A stretch of 16,915 nucleotides of DNA from DASUUI01 sp964577965. GTDB taxonomy: Bacteria > Gemmatimonadota > Gemmatimonadetes > Gemmatimonadales > Gemmatimonadaceae. The notes under the pieces are model-generated. The model saw nothing but the letters and a program-made list of their open reading frames with translations, made no database searches and was not told where the DNA came from. The stretch lies in assembly GCA_964577965.1 (NCBI GenBank), contig CAZOAT010000053.1, positions 1 through 16,915 on the forward strand. Reading direction: 5' to 3'. Shown piece by piece: positions 1-6,793 of this stretch (position 1 is the first letter of the stretch; each line of letters opens with the position of its first letter). The position numbers and the translations under genes were made by a program.

Positions 1-572
1 ATCCGCTGGTCACGACGCCCGCCGGCGATGTCGTGGCGCTGGACGCGAAGATGGTTGTGGACGACAACGAGCTCGACCGTCGGCCACAGATCGCGGTGTT
101 GCGTGACGAGAGCGCCGAAGCGCCAAGCGAGGTACGGGCCCGCGAGGCGAACCTCACGTTCATCAAGCTCGATGGCAACGTCGGGTGTGTCGTGAACGGC
201 GCCGGCCTGGCGATGGCGACGATGGATCTGGTGAAGTACTACGGCGGTGAACCGGCCAATTTCCTGGACATTGGCGGCTCGTCCAATCCTGAGAAGGTGG
301 TCAGCGCGCTGCAGATAATCACCAGCGATCCAGGTGTCCGGGCGATCCTGTTCAACATTTTCGGCGGCATCACACGCACCGATGATGTTGCCAACGGGAT
401 CGTCATCGCGACGAAGAAGAACCCGCTGAAGGTCCCGATCGTAATCCGCCTCACGGGGACGAACGAGGAGATCGCCGTGAAGATCCTCCAGGACAATGGT
501 TTCTCCGCGATGACCGACATGGATGAGGCAGTACAGCGCGCGGTCGAACTTGCCACCGGAGGCGCCCGATGA
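1..572 (+). CDS. sucC: Succinyl-CoA synthetase beta subunit, C-terminal part (5' end outside window)
   Basis: This is the C-terminal half of the ADP/GDP-forming succinyl-CoA ligase beta subunit, which with SucD interconverts succinyl-CoA and succinate with substrate-level phosphorylation in the TCA cycle. The reading frame is open from base 3 and starts inside the conserved NPLV..PAG.VVALDAKM region at the end of the ATP-grasp domain. It continues through the CoA-ligase domain, with GCVVNGAGLAMATMD, the glycine-rich GGSSNPEKV segment and LFNIFGGITRTDDVANGIV. The stop codon overlaps the sucD start as ATGA (569-572), so the two subunits are translationally coupled. A GTG at 33 is an internal codon, not a start, because conserved sequence precedes it. 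Identification is firm; only the upstream truncation limits it. Confidence 0.96.
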   Translation, partial: PLVTTPAGDVVALDAKMVVDDNELDRRPQIAVLRDESAEAPSEVRAREANLTFIKLDGNVGCVVNGAGLAMATMDLVKYYGGEPANFLDIGGSSNPEKVVSALQIITSDPGVRAILFNIFGGITRTDDVANGIVIATKKNPLKVPIVIRLTGTNEEIAVKILQDNGFSAMTDMDEAVQRAVELATGGAR

Positions 573-1450
573 GCGTGTTCATAGATACGGGGACACGCTT
601 GCTGGTACAGGGGATCACCGGCCGCGATGGCTCCTTCCACGCGAAGCAGATGATGGAGTACGGCACGAACGTCGTCGCCGGCGTGACTCCGGGAAAGGGT
701 GGGCAGAAGTTTGAAGGTACCGTACCGATCTTCAACACCGTCGCAGACGCCGTGACTGCGACCGGTGCAAACACGTCGGTCATCTACGTGCCGCCGCTGT
801 ACGCGGCTGACTCGATGATGGAAGCAGCCGATGCGGGGATCTCCCTGATCGTCTGCATCACCGAAGGAATTCCGGTTCTCGACATGACGCGGGTGCATCC
901 ATTCATCCGCGAGCGCGGGGCGCGGCTGGTCGGCCCGAACTGCCCTGGGCTCATCTCTCCGGGTAAGTCGAAGGTCGGAATCATCCCCGGTCGCATCTGT
1001 ACCGCCGGCCCGATCGGCCTGGTGAGCAGGTCGGGGACGCTCACCTACGAGGTCGTTTACCAGATGACCCAGGCCGGCCTCGGGCAGACCACATGTGTCG
1101 GCATCGGCGGAGACCCGATCAACGGCACGAACTTCATTGACTGCCTGGCCGCGTTCGAGGCCGACGACGACACGGAAGCGATCGTCGTGATCGGGGAGAT
1201 CGGCGGCACCGACGAGCAGGAAGCAGCGCGATACGTGAAGGAGAACGTCACCAAACCCGTCGTCGGGTTCATCGCGGGGCAGACCGCTCCGCCGGGGCGC
1301 CGCATGGGTCACGCCGGTGCGATCATCTCGGGCTCTGCGGGCACGGCAGCCGAGAAGATCGAAGCGTTCGAGGCGAATGGCATCGGCGTAGCCCGAAGGC
1401 CGATTGACGTGGTGGGCCTGTTGAAGGAGCGGTCAGCGATCATCGGATAG
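569..1450 (+). CDS. sucD: Succinyl-CoA synthetase alpha subunit
   Basis: Alpha subunit of succinyl-CoA ligase: it binds CoA and carries the phosphohistidine intermediate, working as a complex with SucC in the cytoplasm. The 293-residue length is normal for the family. The N-terminal CoA-binding Rossmann part shows the GITGRDGSFHAKQMMEYG motif (about residues 15-32). VGPNCPGLISPG follows at 121-132. The catalytic region has E210 in VVIGEIGG, and the phosphorylated histidine is H248 in GHAGAIISG. The ATG at 569 overlaps the sucC stop and has a good Shine-Dalgarno (GGAGG, 558-562, 6-base gap). The next gene, ndk, begins 84 bases downstream. All key residues are present and nothing looks broken. 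Confidence 0.97.
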   Translation: MSVFIDTGTRLLVQGITGRDGSFHAKQMMEYGTNVVAGVTPGKGGQKFEGTVPIFNTVADAVTATGANTSVIYVPPLYAADSMMEAADAGISLIVCITEGIPVLDMTRVHPFIRERGARLVGPNCPGLISPGKSKVGIIPGRICTAGPIGLVSRSGTLTYEVVYQMTQAGLGQTTCVGIGGDPINGTNFIDCLAAFEADDDTEAIVVIGEIGGTDEQEAARYVKENVTKPVVGFIAGQTAPPGRRMGHAGAIISGSAGTAAEKIEAFEANGIGVARRPIDVVGLLKERSAIIG

Positions 1451-1489
1451 CGGAGAGCGACTCCGGTTACTGCAGCGCTGCCGTTACTT

Positions 1490-1524
1490 TCCGCCGATCG
1501 CTGATTGCCAACCGCTCACTGGAA
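1490..1524 (+). repeat. Degenerate 7-base tandem repeats upstream of ndk
   Basis: Reading in steps of seven from 1490 gives tccgccg, atcgctg, attgcca, accgctc and actggaa, a degraded repeat of roughly RTCGCYN. Bases 1496-1521 align without gaps to 6461-6486 upstream of acpP with 19 of 26 identities, and all seven mismatches are transitions. The block ends 10 bases before the ndk start. What it does is unknown; it could be a degenerate intergenic short-repeat family or a regulatory site. Confidence 0.4.
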
Positions 1525-1534
1525 CCCATCAGAA

Positions 1535-1963
1535 ATGCCCGGGAACCGCACCCTAACGATCATCAAACCGGATGCCTTCGGATCCGGCAATGCCGGCAAC
1601 ATCGTCGCTCTGCTCGAGTCCGCTGGCTTCCGTATCCGTGCCGCGCGGGTTGTCCACCTCACAGCTGAGACGGCGGGAGAGTTCTACGCTGTGCACCGGG
1701 AGCGCCCGTTCTACGCCTCCCTGGTTCGCTTCATGACCTCGGGCCCATGCATGCCGATGCTGCTGGACCGCGAGGGCGCGGTCGCTGAGCTCCGGCGGGT
1801 GATCGGCGCAACCGACCCGGCTGAAGCCGCCGAGGGCACGGTCCGGAAGCTGTACGCCGAATCCAAGGAGCGGAACGCCATCCATGCGTCGGATTCCGAC
1901 GAGAACGCCGCACGCGAGGGGGCGTTCTTCTTCCCGGGAATCGAGTTGATAGAGGCCAGCTAA
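1535..1963 (+). CDS. ndk: Nucleoside diphosphate kinase
   Basis: Cytoplasmic enzyme that transfers the gamma-phosphate from ATP to NDPs through a phosphohistidine, balancing the NTP and dNTP pools. The ATG at 1535 gives 142 residues, the usual bacterial length, beginning MPGNRTLTIIKPDA as in the family. An in-frame TTG at 1505 would add ten non-conserved residues inside a repeat block, so I do not use it. Visible motifs are RTLTIIKPDA at the start, FYAVHRERPFY, the FMTSGP stretch, GATDPAEAAEGTVRKLYA and the active-site NAIHASDS, with catalytic H117 followed by DENAAREGAFFF. The Shine-Dalgarno is weak. Coupling of ndk to sucCD transcription is possible but not shown, since an 84-base gap with no clear terminator separates them. 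Confidence 0.96.
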   Translation: MPGNRTLTIIKPDAFGSGNAGNIVALLESAGFRIRAARVVHLTAETAGEFYAVHRERPFYASLVRFMTSGPCMPMLLDREGAVAELRRVIGATDPAEAAEGTVRKLYAESKERNAIHASDSDENAAREGAFFFPGIELIEAS

Positions 1964-1981
1964 ACCCGCTATATTTCAGAG
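1946..1981 (+). promoter_or_regulatory. Sigma70-type promoter for the DUF177-rpmF-fab cluster
   Basis: A -35-like TTGATA (1946-1951) lies 18 bases before a -10-like TATATT (1970-1975). The -35 lies inside the end of ndk. The expected transcription start, about 1981-1983, is only 2-4 bases before the ATG at 1985, so the message would be leaderless or nearly so. The sequence GCTATATTTCAGAG (1968-1981) matches the presumed promoters of acpP and kdsB in this window. Predicted from sequence only. Confidence 0.6.
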
Positions 1982-1984
1982 CTT

Positions 1985-2494
1985 ATGCTCTCGTTCGACA
2001 TCCGCCAGACGAGCTCGAAAGCCGCTCGCGTGGAGGGAGCGCTGGCGGCGGACGACCCCGTGTGGGAAGAAGACGACGTCAGGCCGGCAGAACCGCTGCA
2101 GGTCGAGGCACGCCTTTCACCCGCGGGAGCGCAAAGGTTCTACCTGAACGGCCGAATAATCGGTTCGGCGGAGATGGAGTGCCGCCGATGCCTAACCAGC
2201 GTGCGGGTGGAAGTGAATGAGGAGTTCCAGGCCCTGTTCGCGCCGGCCGGGGATGAGGAGGCGGACGACCCCGACGTGTTCATGTACGATCCGAATGCGT
2301 GGGAGCTCGATCTCCGGCCGGCGTTGCGTGAGCTGTGGCTGATAGCGGTGCCTCGCTACGTGGTCTGCGACGAGGCATGCAAGGGACTGTGTCCCAGCTG
2401 TGGCAGGAACCTGAACGAAGGACCGTGCGATTGCCCTCCGGTGAGGGACAGCCGCTGGGATGCGTTGCGGCCACCTGCGCCATCCCGTAACTGA
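1985..2494 (+). CDS. DUF177 (YceD-family) protein, cysteine-rich
   Basis: A 169-residue member of the DUF177/YceD family, whose genes nearly always lie directly before rpmF. Family members have been linked to 23S rRNA accumulation, but the exact biochemical role is not settled. The sequence shows the family pattern: a variable N-terminal half with C66RRC69, then VPRYVVC128..AC132KGLC136PSC139GRNLN and C148DC150 at the end. The cysteine pairs suggest a bound metal, probably zinc (inference). The middle, about residues 86-100, is strongly acidic. The ATG at 1985 follows the predicted -10 element by only 9 bases, with no room for a conventional leader. rpmF starts 63 bases downstream. Family membership is secure, molecular function is not. 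Confidence 0.88.
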   Translation: MLSFDIRQTSSKAARVEGALAADDPVWEEDDVRPAEPLQVEARLSPAGAQRFYLNGRIIGSAEMECRRCLTSVRVEVNEEFQALFAPAGDEEADDPDVFMYDPNAWELDLRPALRELWLIAVPRYVVCDEACKGLCPSCGRNLNEGPCDCPPVRDSRWDALRPPAPSRN

Positions 2495-2510
2495 AGCGAT
2501 TCAAGACGAA

Positions 2511-2532
2511 CGCCGGAGCTCTGGAACCGGCG
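2511..2532 (+). other. Possible hairpin in the rpmF leader
   Basis: CGCCGG (2511-2516) and CCGGCG (2527-2532) form a perfect six-pair stem around a 10-base loop, in the 63 bases between the DUF177 gene and rpmF. No T-run follows, so it is unlikely to be a simple terminator. It could be a processing site or a leader structure, or a chance product of the GC content. Confidence 0.25.
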
Positions 2533-2557
2533 CCACCTTTCACGAGCTGATCAGACG

Positions 2558-2740
2558 ATGGCTGTCCCCAAGAGACGTACCTCGAAGCGGAAGAAGCGTG
2601 CCCGCAACACGCACAAGGCGGCTCCGGTCACGGCACTGCAGAAGTGCCCCCGCTGCCAGGCAATGAAGCGCCCCCATCGCGTGTGTGAAGAGTGCGGATA
2701 CTACGCCGACGAGCAGCGTATCCCCGCCCGCGAAGCCTGA
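2558..2740 (+). CDS. rpmF: 50S ribosomal protein L32 (bL32)
   Basis: Small basic protein of the large ribosomal subunit, 60 residues, of normal length. It begins MAVPKRRTSKRKKRAR, the hallmark bL32 start, and carries a zinc ribbon formed by C30PRC33 and C43EEC46G. This is therefore the cysteine-containing, zinc-binding form; organisms with a second, zinc-free copy would carry it elsewhere, and none is in this window. The position between the DUF177 gene and plsX is the conserved arrangement linking ribosome and lipid synthesis genes. plsX starts one base after the rpmF stop. A weak Shine-Dalgarno and a small hairpin lie in the leader. Confidence 0.97.
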   Translation: MAVPKRRTSKRKKRARNTHKAAPVTALQKCPRCQAMKRPHRVCEECGYYADEQRIPAREA

Positions 2741-2741
2741 A

Positions 2742-3767
2742 GTGACGCGCATAGCGCTGGACGCTATGGGAGGGGACTTCGCACCGTCCGCTCCCGTGTC
2801 CGGCGCCCTTCGAGCTCTCCGCGAGCTGGATGAGAGCCACACGATCCAGCTGGTCGGCCGGTCGGCGGAGCTGGAACGGGAGCTTGCCGACAACGCCGAC
2901 ACGATGCGCGAGGGGTTGCGTGACCGCCTGACGATCGTGGAGGCTCCTGACGTCATCGGGATGACCGACCGTCCGACGAGCGTTCTCCGCGGGAAGCCGA
3001 ACAACTCGATGTCAGTGGGGCTTCGTCTTCAGGCTGAGGGTTCGTCCGACGCATTCGTCTCCGCCGGCAACACAGGCGCCCAGATGGCCGCGTCCGCGCT
3101 GCTGCTCAAGCTGCACCCGGGCCTCACGCGTCCAGCGATCGCCACGGTTTTCCCGACCGCGGGTAGATCGCTGGTATTCCTCGACGCCGGTGCCAACGTC
3201 GACTGCTCTGCGCGTGAGCTTCTGCAGTTCGCCTGGCTCGGGGCGGTCTACGCCGAGGCGGTGCTCAGCAGGGCGAATCCCGCGGTCGGCCTTCTCAGCA
3301 TTGGTGAGGAAGCGGAGAAAGGCAATGGGGTGGTAAAGGAGGCACACGCGCTCTTCAGCGCCGCCGGGTTCAACTTCCTCGGGAATGTGGAAGGACGGGA
3401 CATTCCGCGTGGTGAGTGCGACCGGGGACGTATCGATGTCGTCGTATGCGATGGTTTCGTTGGTAACGCCATTCTGAAGTTCTACGAGGCGGTCATGCCC
3501 ATGGTGTTGTCAGTGCTGAGGCGCCACGGTGGGCTCGATGAATCACACATAAGCGAAGCGCTCGCCGAGTTCGACAAGTCGCGCTACGGCGCGGCACCGC
3601 TGCTCGGCGTACGGGGAATCAGCATGATCTGTCACGGTAATTCCGACCCGACCGCTATCTGCGTCGCGATCAAGGACGCGGCAAAGGCAGCCGAATCGGG
3701 GATGAACGCGATGATGGGCAGCCGGCTCGGTACGGTCGCAGCCACTGTCAGCCCCACGGCGGCCTGA
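2742..3767 (+). CDS. plsX: Phosphate acyltransferase PlsX
   Basis: PlsX makes acyl-phosphate from acyl-ACP and phosphate, the donor used by PlsY to start phospholipid synthesis; it is a peripheral membrane enzyme. The chosen GTG at 2742 gives 341 residues beginning MTRIALDAMGGDFAP, the conserved family N-terminus. An in-frame GTG at 2685 would add 19 poorly conserved residues inside rpmF and is less likely. Conserved stretches include SAGNTGAQMAASALLL, the RPAIATVFPT segment, FLDAGANVDC, NFLGNVEGRDIPRG and VVCDGFVGNAILKFYE. There is no strong Shine-Dalgarno, so translation may be coupled to rpmF, whose stop ends one base before. The stop TGA shares its A with the fabH ATG. PlsY is not in this window. 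Confidence 0.94.
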   Translation: MTRIALDAMGGDFAPSAPVSGALRALRELDESHTIQLVGRSAELERELADNADTMREGLRDRLTIVEAPDVIGMTDRPTSVLRGKPNNSMSVGLRLQAEGSSDAFVSAGNTGAQMAASALLLKLHPGLTRPAIATVFPTAGRSLVFLDAGANVDCSARELLQFAWLGAVYAEAVLSRANPAVGLLSIGEEAEKGNGVVKEAHALFSAAGFNFLGNVEGRDIPRGECDRGRIDVVVCDGFVGNAILKFYEAVMPMVLSVLRRHGGLDESHISEALAEFDKSRYGAAPLLGVRGISMICHGNSDPTAICVAIKDAAKAAESGMNAMMGSRLGTVAATVSPTAA

Positions 3768-4756
3768 TGCGCCGACCCTTTGCCGCAGTCGTCGGCACCG
3801 GACGGGGAGTTCCGCAGAAGGTTCTTGCCAACGCCGATTTTGCCGCGATGGGGATCGACACCACCCACGAGTGGATCATCGAGCGGACCGGGATAGTGGA
3901 GCGCCGGATCTGTGAGGACGGCGAGACAACTGCGACGATGGCTACCGAGGCTGGCAGGGCTGCCATGGAGCGTGCCGAAGTGCACGCAGGCGAAATAGAC
4001 GTGCTGATCCTGAGCACGGCCACGCCCGACCGGCTGCTCCCGGCGACTGCCGTGGATGTGCAGGCGATGCTCGGCGCGAAGCGCGCGGCCGCATTCGACC
4101 TGTCGGCGGCCTGCTCCGGCTGGCTTTACGGGATGACAGTCGCCGAAGGGATGATCATGTCGGGAACGGCGGAGACCGCCCTGGTGATAGGCGCCGAGAA
4201 GATGAGCGCTATCACCGACTGGACCGACCGTTCGACGTGCGTTCTTTTCGGCGACGGCGCCGGCGCCGCGGTCGTGCGCAGGGCCAAGGGTGGGAAGGGG
4301 ATTCTCTCCGCCTTCATGCGCAGCGACGGCGATCTCGCGGAGCTGCTGTACCGGCCCGAGGGTGGCGCGACAGTGCCGATGAGCGCCGACGTACTCGAGC
4401 GCCGCAGCCACCTCGTGAAGATGGCCGGTCGCGAGGTGTTCAAGCACGCTGTGCGGTCGATGTCGGAGGCGGCGGACCGCGCACTGGACGGCGCGAAGCT
4501 GACCGGCGACGACATAGATCTGTTGATCCCCCACCAGGCCAACGTCCGCATAATCGAGGCAACCGCAAAGCACGCGAACATCTCGATGGACAAGGTCTAC
4601 GTCAACGTGGACCGCTTCGGCAACACTTCATCGGCATCCATTCCGATTGCGATCGACGAAGCGATCGAGACGGGGCGAATCAAGGACGGCTCGACGGTGC
4701 TGCTCGTTGCGTTTGGCGCTGGGTTTACGTGGGCTTCGATGGTGATCCGTTTTTGA
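3767..4756 (+). CDS. fabH: 3-oxoacyl-ACP synthase III (FabH)
   Basis: Starts fatty acid synthesis by condensing acyl-CoA (typically acetyl-CoA or a short branched one) with malonyl-ACP. The 329-residue length fits the family. The Cys-His-Asn active site is complete: C116 in LSAACSGWLYG, H256 in IPHQANVRI and N286 in RFGNTSSASIP. Also visible are the N-terminal VVGTGRGVPQKVL with ERTGI, STATPDRLLPATA and the FGDGAGAAVV loop. Whether it prefers straight or branched primers cannot be read with confidence. The ATG shares one base with the plsX stop (TGATG), indicating coupled translation. fabD follows after 33 bases. Confidence 0.96.
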   Translation: MRRPFAAVVGTGRGVPQKVLANADFAAMGIDTTHEWIIERTGIVERRICEDGETTATMATEAGRAAMERAEVHAGEIDVLILSTATPDRLLPATAVDVQAMLGAKRAAAFDLSAACSGWLYGMTVAEGMIMSGTAETALVIGAEKMSAITDWTDRSTCVLFGDGAGAAVVRRAKGGKGILSAFMRSDGDLAELLYRPEGGATVPMSADVLERRSHLVKMAGREVFKHAVRSMSEAADRALDGAKLTGDDIDLLIPHQANVRIIEATAKHANISMDKVYVNVDRFGNTSSASIPIAIDEAIETGRIKDGSTVLLVAFGAGFTWASMVIRF

Positions 4757-4789
4757 TATTGGCGGCCAGCGGCTAGCCACGCCGCTCTC

Positions 4790-5731
4790 ATGGACATCAT
4801 ACTCCTCTTTCCTGGCCAGGGCTCCCAGAGGCCCGGCATGGCTCGCGACCTCGCCGACGCGTTTCCCGGAGCGAAGGAGGCGCTCGATGTCGTGAACGCA
4901 GCGCTCGGACATGCCTTCACGCGCGTGATGTTCGAGGGACCCGCGGAGGAGCTGACCGCCACGCACAATGCGCAGCCCGCACTGCTGGCGCACGGAGCTG
5001 CTGCGTGGGCCACGATCCGCGACAGGGCATTGCCTTTCGCGCGGGCCGCGGCGGGGCATTCCCTGGGAGAGTACACGGCCTGGCATGCTGCTGGTGCGCT
5101 CGATCTTGGCGACGCGGTGCGTCTCGTCCGCCGGCGTGGCGAGCTGATGCATGACGCAGGTGTGGCGACACCGGGAACGATGGCGGCGATACTCGGCACG
5201 CTGCAGCGACCAGTCGATGAGATCTGCGAGGAGGCTTCCCGTGAGGCCGGGCGCGTCGTTGCTGCGAACTACAATTCCGACGAGCAGATCGTGATCTCCG
5301 GCGAGGTGGCCGGTGTGGAGCGGGCGATGGAGCTTGCGAAGGAAGCCGGTGCGAAGCGGGCGTTGCGGCTCGCGGTCGCAGGCGCCTTCCATTCGCCACT
5401 CATGGCGCCGGCCGCCGCGGGGCTGGCTGAGGCGATCGACCGTGCGAGCTTTGGCGACCCCGTATTCCCCGTGTACTCGAACGTGTCTGCATCTCCAGTC
5501 ACCGAGGCTGGTGAAGGCAGGAGAATGCTGGCGCAGCAGCTCACCTCTCCGGTGCGCTGGGCGCAGCTCGTGCGCGCAATGGCGGAGCGATGGCCCGGGG
5601 CTGTCTGGGTGGAGCTCGGCCCCGGTGCTGTGCTGTGCGGCCTTGTCGCACGGCTTGTACGAGGCGCCAGAACTGTGTCGTGCGGCACTACCTCCGACGT
5701 CGAGAAACTTCTCACTATGATACCGGCATGA
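4790..5731 (+). CDS. fabD: Malonyl-CoA:ACP transacylase (FabD)
   Basis: Transfers malonyl groups from CoA to ACP, feeding the condensing enzymes FabH and FabF. The protein has 313 residues, normal for the family. It opens with LLFPGQGSQRPGMARDL. The nucleophile is S91 in GHSLGEYTA and the paired histidine is H201 in GAFHSPLM. The conserved arginine lies in RLVRRRGELM, and NYNSDEQIVISG and SNVSASPV are also recognisable. It ends with the typical WVELGPGAVLCGLV. The ATG at 4790 has only a weak Shine-Dalgarno. The stop overlaps the fabG start as ATGA (5728-5731), so these two are coupled. Confidence 0.96.
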   Translation: MDIILLFPGQGSQRPGMARDLADAFPGAKEALDVVNAALGHAFTRVMFEGPAEELTATHNAQPALLAHGAAAWATIRDRALPFARAAAGHSLGEYTAWHAAGALDLGDAVRLVRRRGELMHDAGVATPGTMAAILGTLQRPVDEICEEASREAGRVVAANYNSDEQIVISGEVAGVERAMELAKEAGAKRALRLAVAGAFHSPLMAPAAAGLAEAIDRASFGDPVFPVYSNVSASPVTEAGEGRRMLAQQLTSPVRWAQLVRAMAERWPGAVWVELGPGAVLCGLVARLVRGARTVSCGTTSDVEKLLTMIPA

Positions 5732-6462
5732 AGATCGATCTTTCCGGCAGGACCGCGTTGGTAACGGGCAGCACGCGCGGGATCGGGCGCTCCATAGCAG
5801 AAACGCTCGCTGCGTGCGGCGCGAAGGTTGTGGTCTCCGGCCGTGACGAGAATCGCGCGAAGGAGACCGCCGGGCAGATAGGCGCCACCCTTGGGTTCGC
5901 CGCCGACATATCCGACCCGGCGGCCGTCAACAACCTCATAGCAGCGGTCGAGAGAGAGCTCGGAGCGCTCGACATCCTCGTCAACAACGCCGGTCTTACA
6001 CGGGACAACGTCGTGATGCGGCTGAAGGACGATGACTGGGACGCCGTGCTGAACACGAACCTCCGCGGCGCCTTCGCCGCAATCAGGGCAGCAGCGCGGG
6101 GGATGATGAAGCGTCGCTGGGGTCGTATCATCAACGTCAGCAGCGTGGTTGGCCTGATGGGTAACAAGGGTCAGGCGAATTACGCCGCGAGCAAGGCAGG
6201 GCTCATCGGCCTCACTAAAGCGGTCGCCAAGGAGCTCGGCTCACGCAACGTCCTGGTCAACGCCATCGCCCCGGGGTTCATAGACACCGAGATGACGTCG
6301 GCGATGACCGAAGACGCCCGGAAGGCACTCACGGCACAGATTCCTCTCGAGCGGCTTGGTACGCCGGGGGACGTGGCGGCAATGACCGCTTTTCTCGCCT
6401 CGGAGCACGCTGCGTACGTGACCGGGCAGGTTTTCGTGGTGGATGGCGGCCTGACGATGTAG
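5728..6462 (+). CDS. fabG: 3-oxoacyl-ACP reductase (FabG)
   Basis: NADPH-dependent reductase of the elongation cycle, converting 3-oxoacyl-ACP to 3-hydroxyacyl-ACP. The ATG at 5728 gives 244 residues, the standard length. The frame is open upstream into fabD, but that extension has no family similarity. The short-chain dehydrogenase features are all present: the cofactor loop TGSTRGIG (12-19), the NNAG motif, S139 in NVSSVVGLMGNKGQANY, Y152 and K156 in YAASK, and the C-terminal GQVFVVDGGLTM. The sequence resembles true FabG rather than a general reductase, and its place between fabD and acpP agrees. A 91-base gap with repeats and a promoter separates it from acpP. Confidence 0.96.
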   Translation: MKIDLSGRTALVTGSTRGIGRSIAETLAACGAKVVVSGRDENRAKETAGQIGATLGFAADISDPAAVNNLIAAVERELGALDILVNNAGLTRDNVVMRLKDDDWDAVLNTNLRGAFAAIRAAARGMMKRRWGRIINVSSVVGLMGNKGQANYAASKAGLIGLTKAVAKELGSRNVLVNAIAPGFIDTEMTSAMTEDARKALTAQIPLERLGTPGDVAAMTAFLASEHAAYVTGQVFVVDGGLTM

Positions 6463-6489
6463 TCGCTAATCGCCAGTCGCTTACTGCTA
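6462..6489 (+). repeat. Degenerate 7-base tandem repeats overlapping the acpP promoter
   Basis: Four consecutive heptamers, gtcgcta, atcgcca, gtcgctt and actgcta, start at the last base of the fabG stop codon and run into the -10 element of acpP. The AGTCGCT words at 6461 and 6475 are exactly 14 bases apart. The block aligns with the one before ndk (19 of 26 identities over 6461-6486, all mismatches transitions). It fills the place of a -35 box, so it could affect acpP expression; this is inference. Confidence 0.45.
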
Positions 6490-6499
6490 TATTTCGGAG
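6485..6499 (+). promoter_or_regulatory. Promoter for acpP (extended -10)
   Basis: TGCTATATT (6485-6493) fits an extended -10 element (TGnTATAnT-like). No good -35 hexamer is seen at 16-18 bases upstream, consistent with an extended -10 type. The sequence GCTATATTTCGGAG (6486-6499) matches the DUF177-gene and kdsB promoters. The predicted leader is about 54 bases. TTTCGGAG occurs at 6492-6499 and again at 6537-6544, where its GGAG (6541-6544) is the acpP Shine-Dalgarno, 9 bases from the ATG. A separate promoter would suit the high demand for ACP. Confidence 0.55.
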
Positions 6500-6553
6500 G
6501 CGGAAAAGCAGCTCGAAACCCCCGGTAAAACAAAGCTTTCGGAGATCATCCAA

Positions 6554-6793
6554 ATGGCTGACAACGCGGAAAAGGTTAAGGACATCATCGAGAAGGAGCT
6601 GGGGGTCGAGCGCGAGAAGCTCACCAACGACGCCAGCTTCATAGAGGACCTCGGCGCGGACAGTCTCGACATCGTCGAGCTCGTCATGGAGTTCGAGAAG
6701 GAGTTCAACATCGACATTCCGGACGAGGACGCCGAGAAGCTTCGCACCGTCGGCGACGCCCTCGCATACCTCAATGAAAAGGTCCCGGCGTAA
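6554..6793 (+). CDS. acpP: Acyl carrier protein
   Basis: Small acidic carrier protein, 79 residues, which holds growing acyl chains on a phosphopantetheine arm for all the Fab enzymes here and donates them to PlsX. The attachment site is S37 in the GADSLDIVELVMEFEKEF signature. The rest matches the four-helix ACP fold, including VKDIIEKELGV at the start and IPDEDAEKLRTVGDA near the end. A clear Shine-Dalgarno (GGAG, 6541-6544) supports the ATG at 6554. It has its own predicted promoter in the gap after fabG. fabF begins directly after the stop (TAA then GTG, no gap), so the two are likely cotranslated. Confidence 0.98.
   Translation: MADNAEKVKDIIEKELGVEREKLTNDASFIEDLGADSLDIVELVMEFEKEFNIDIPDEDAEKLRTVGDALAYLNEKVPA

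Noticed and set aside
1472..1481. GCAGCGCTGC palindrome after sucD as a terminator
   Set aside because: A hairpin would have only three pairs around a 4-base loop and no T-run follows.
1505..1534. TTG start for ndk ten residues upstream
   Set aside because: The extension is not conserved and lies in the heptamer repeat block; the ATG at 1535 matches the family N-terminus and length.
2685..2741. Earlier GTG start of plsX overlapping rpmF
   Set aside because: The extra residues are not conserved; PlsX proteins begin close to the RIALDAMGGD motif, which fits the GTG at 2742.
3632..4573. Long open frame on the minus strand opposite fabH (also 239-1312 and 12562-13746)
   Set aside because: These are shadows of GC-rich codon bias: each lies opposite a well-conserved gene, has no recognisable motif and shows no start signals.
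4757..4789. A third heptamer repeat block before fabD
   Set aside because: A few GCTAGCC/GCCGCT-like words are present but do not hold a 7-base phase, so the resemblance is not convincing.
5590..5727. In-frame upstream extension of fabG inside fabD
   Set aside because: The added residues have no similarity to FabG, and the conserved MKIDLSGRTALVTG start follows at 5728.
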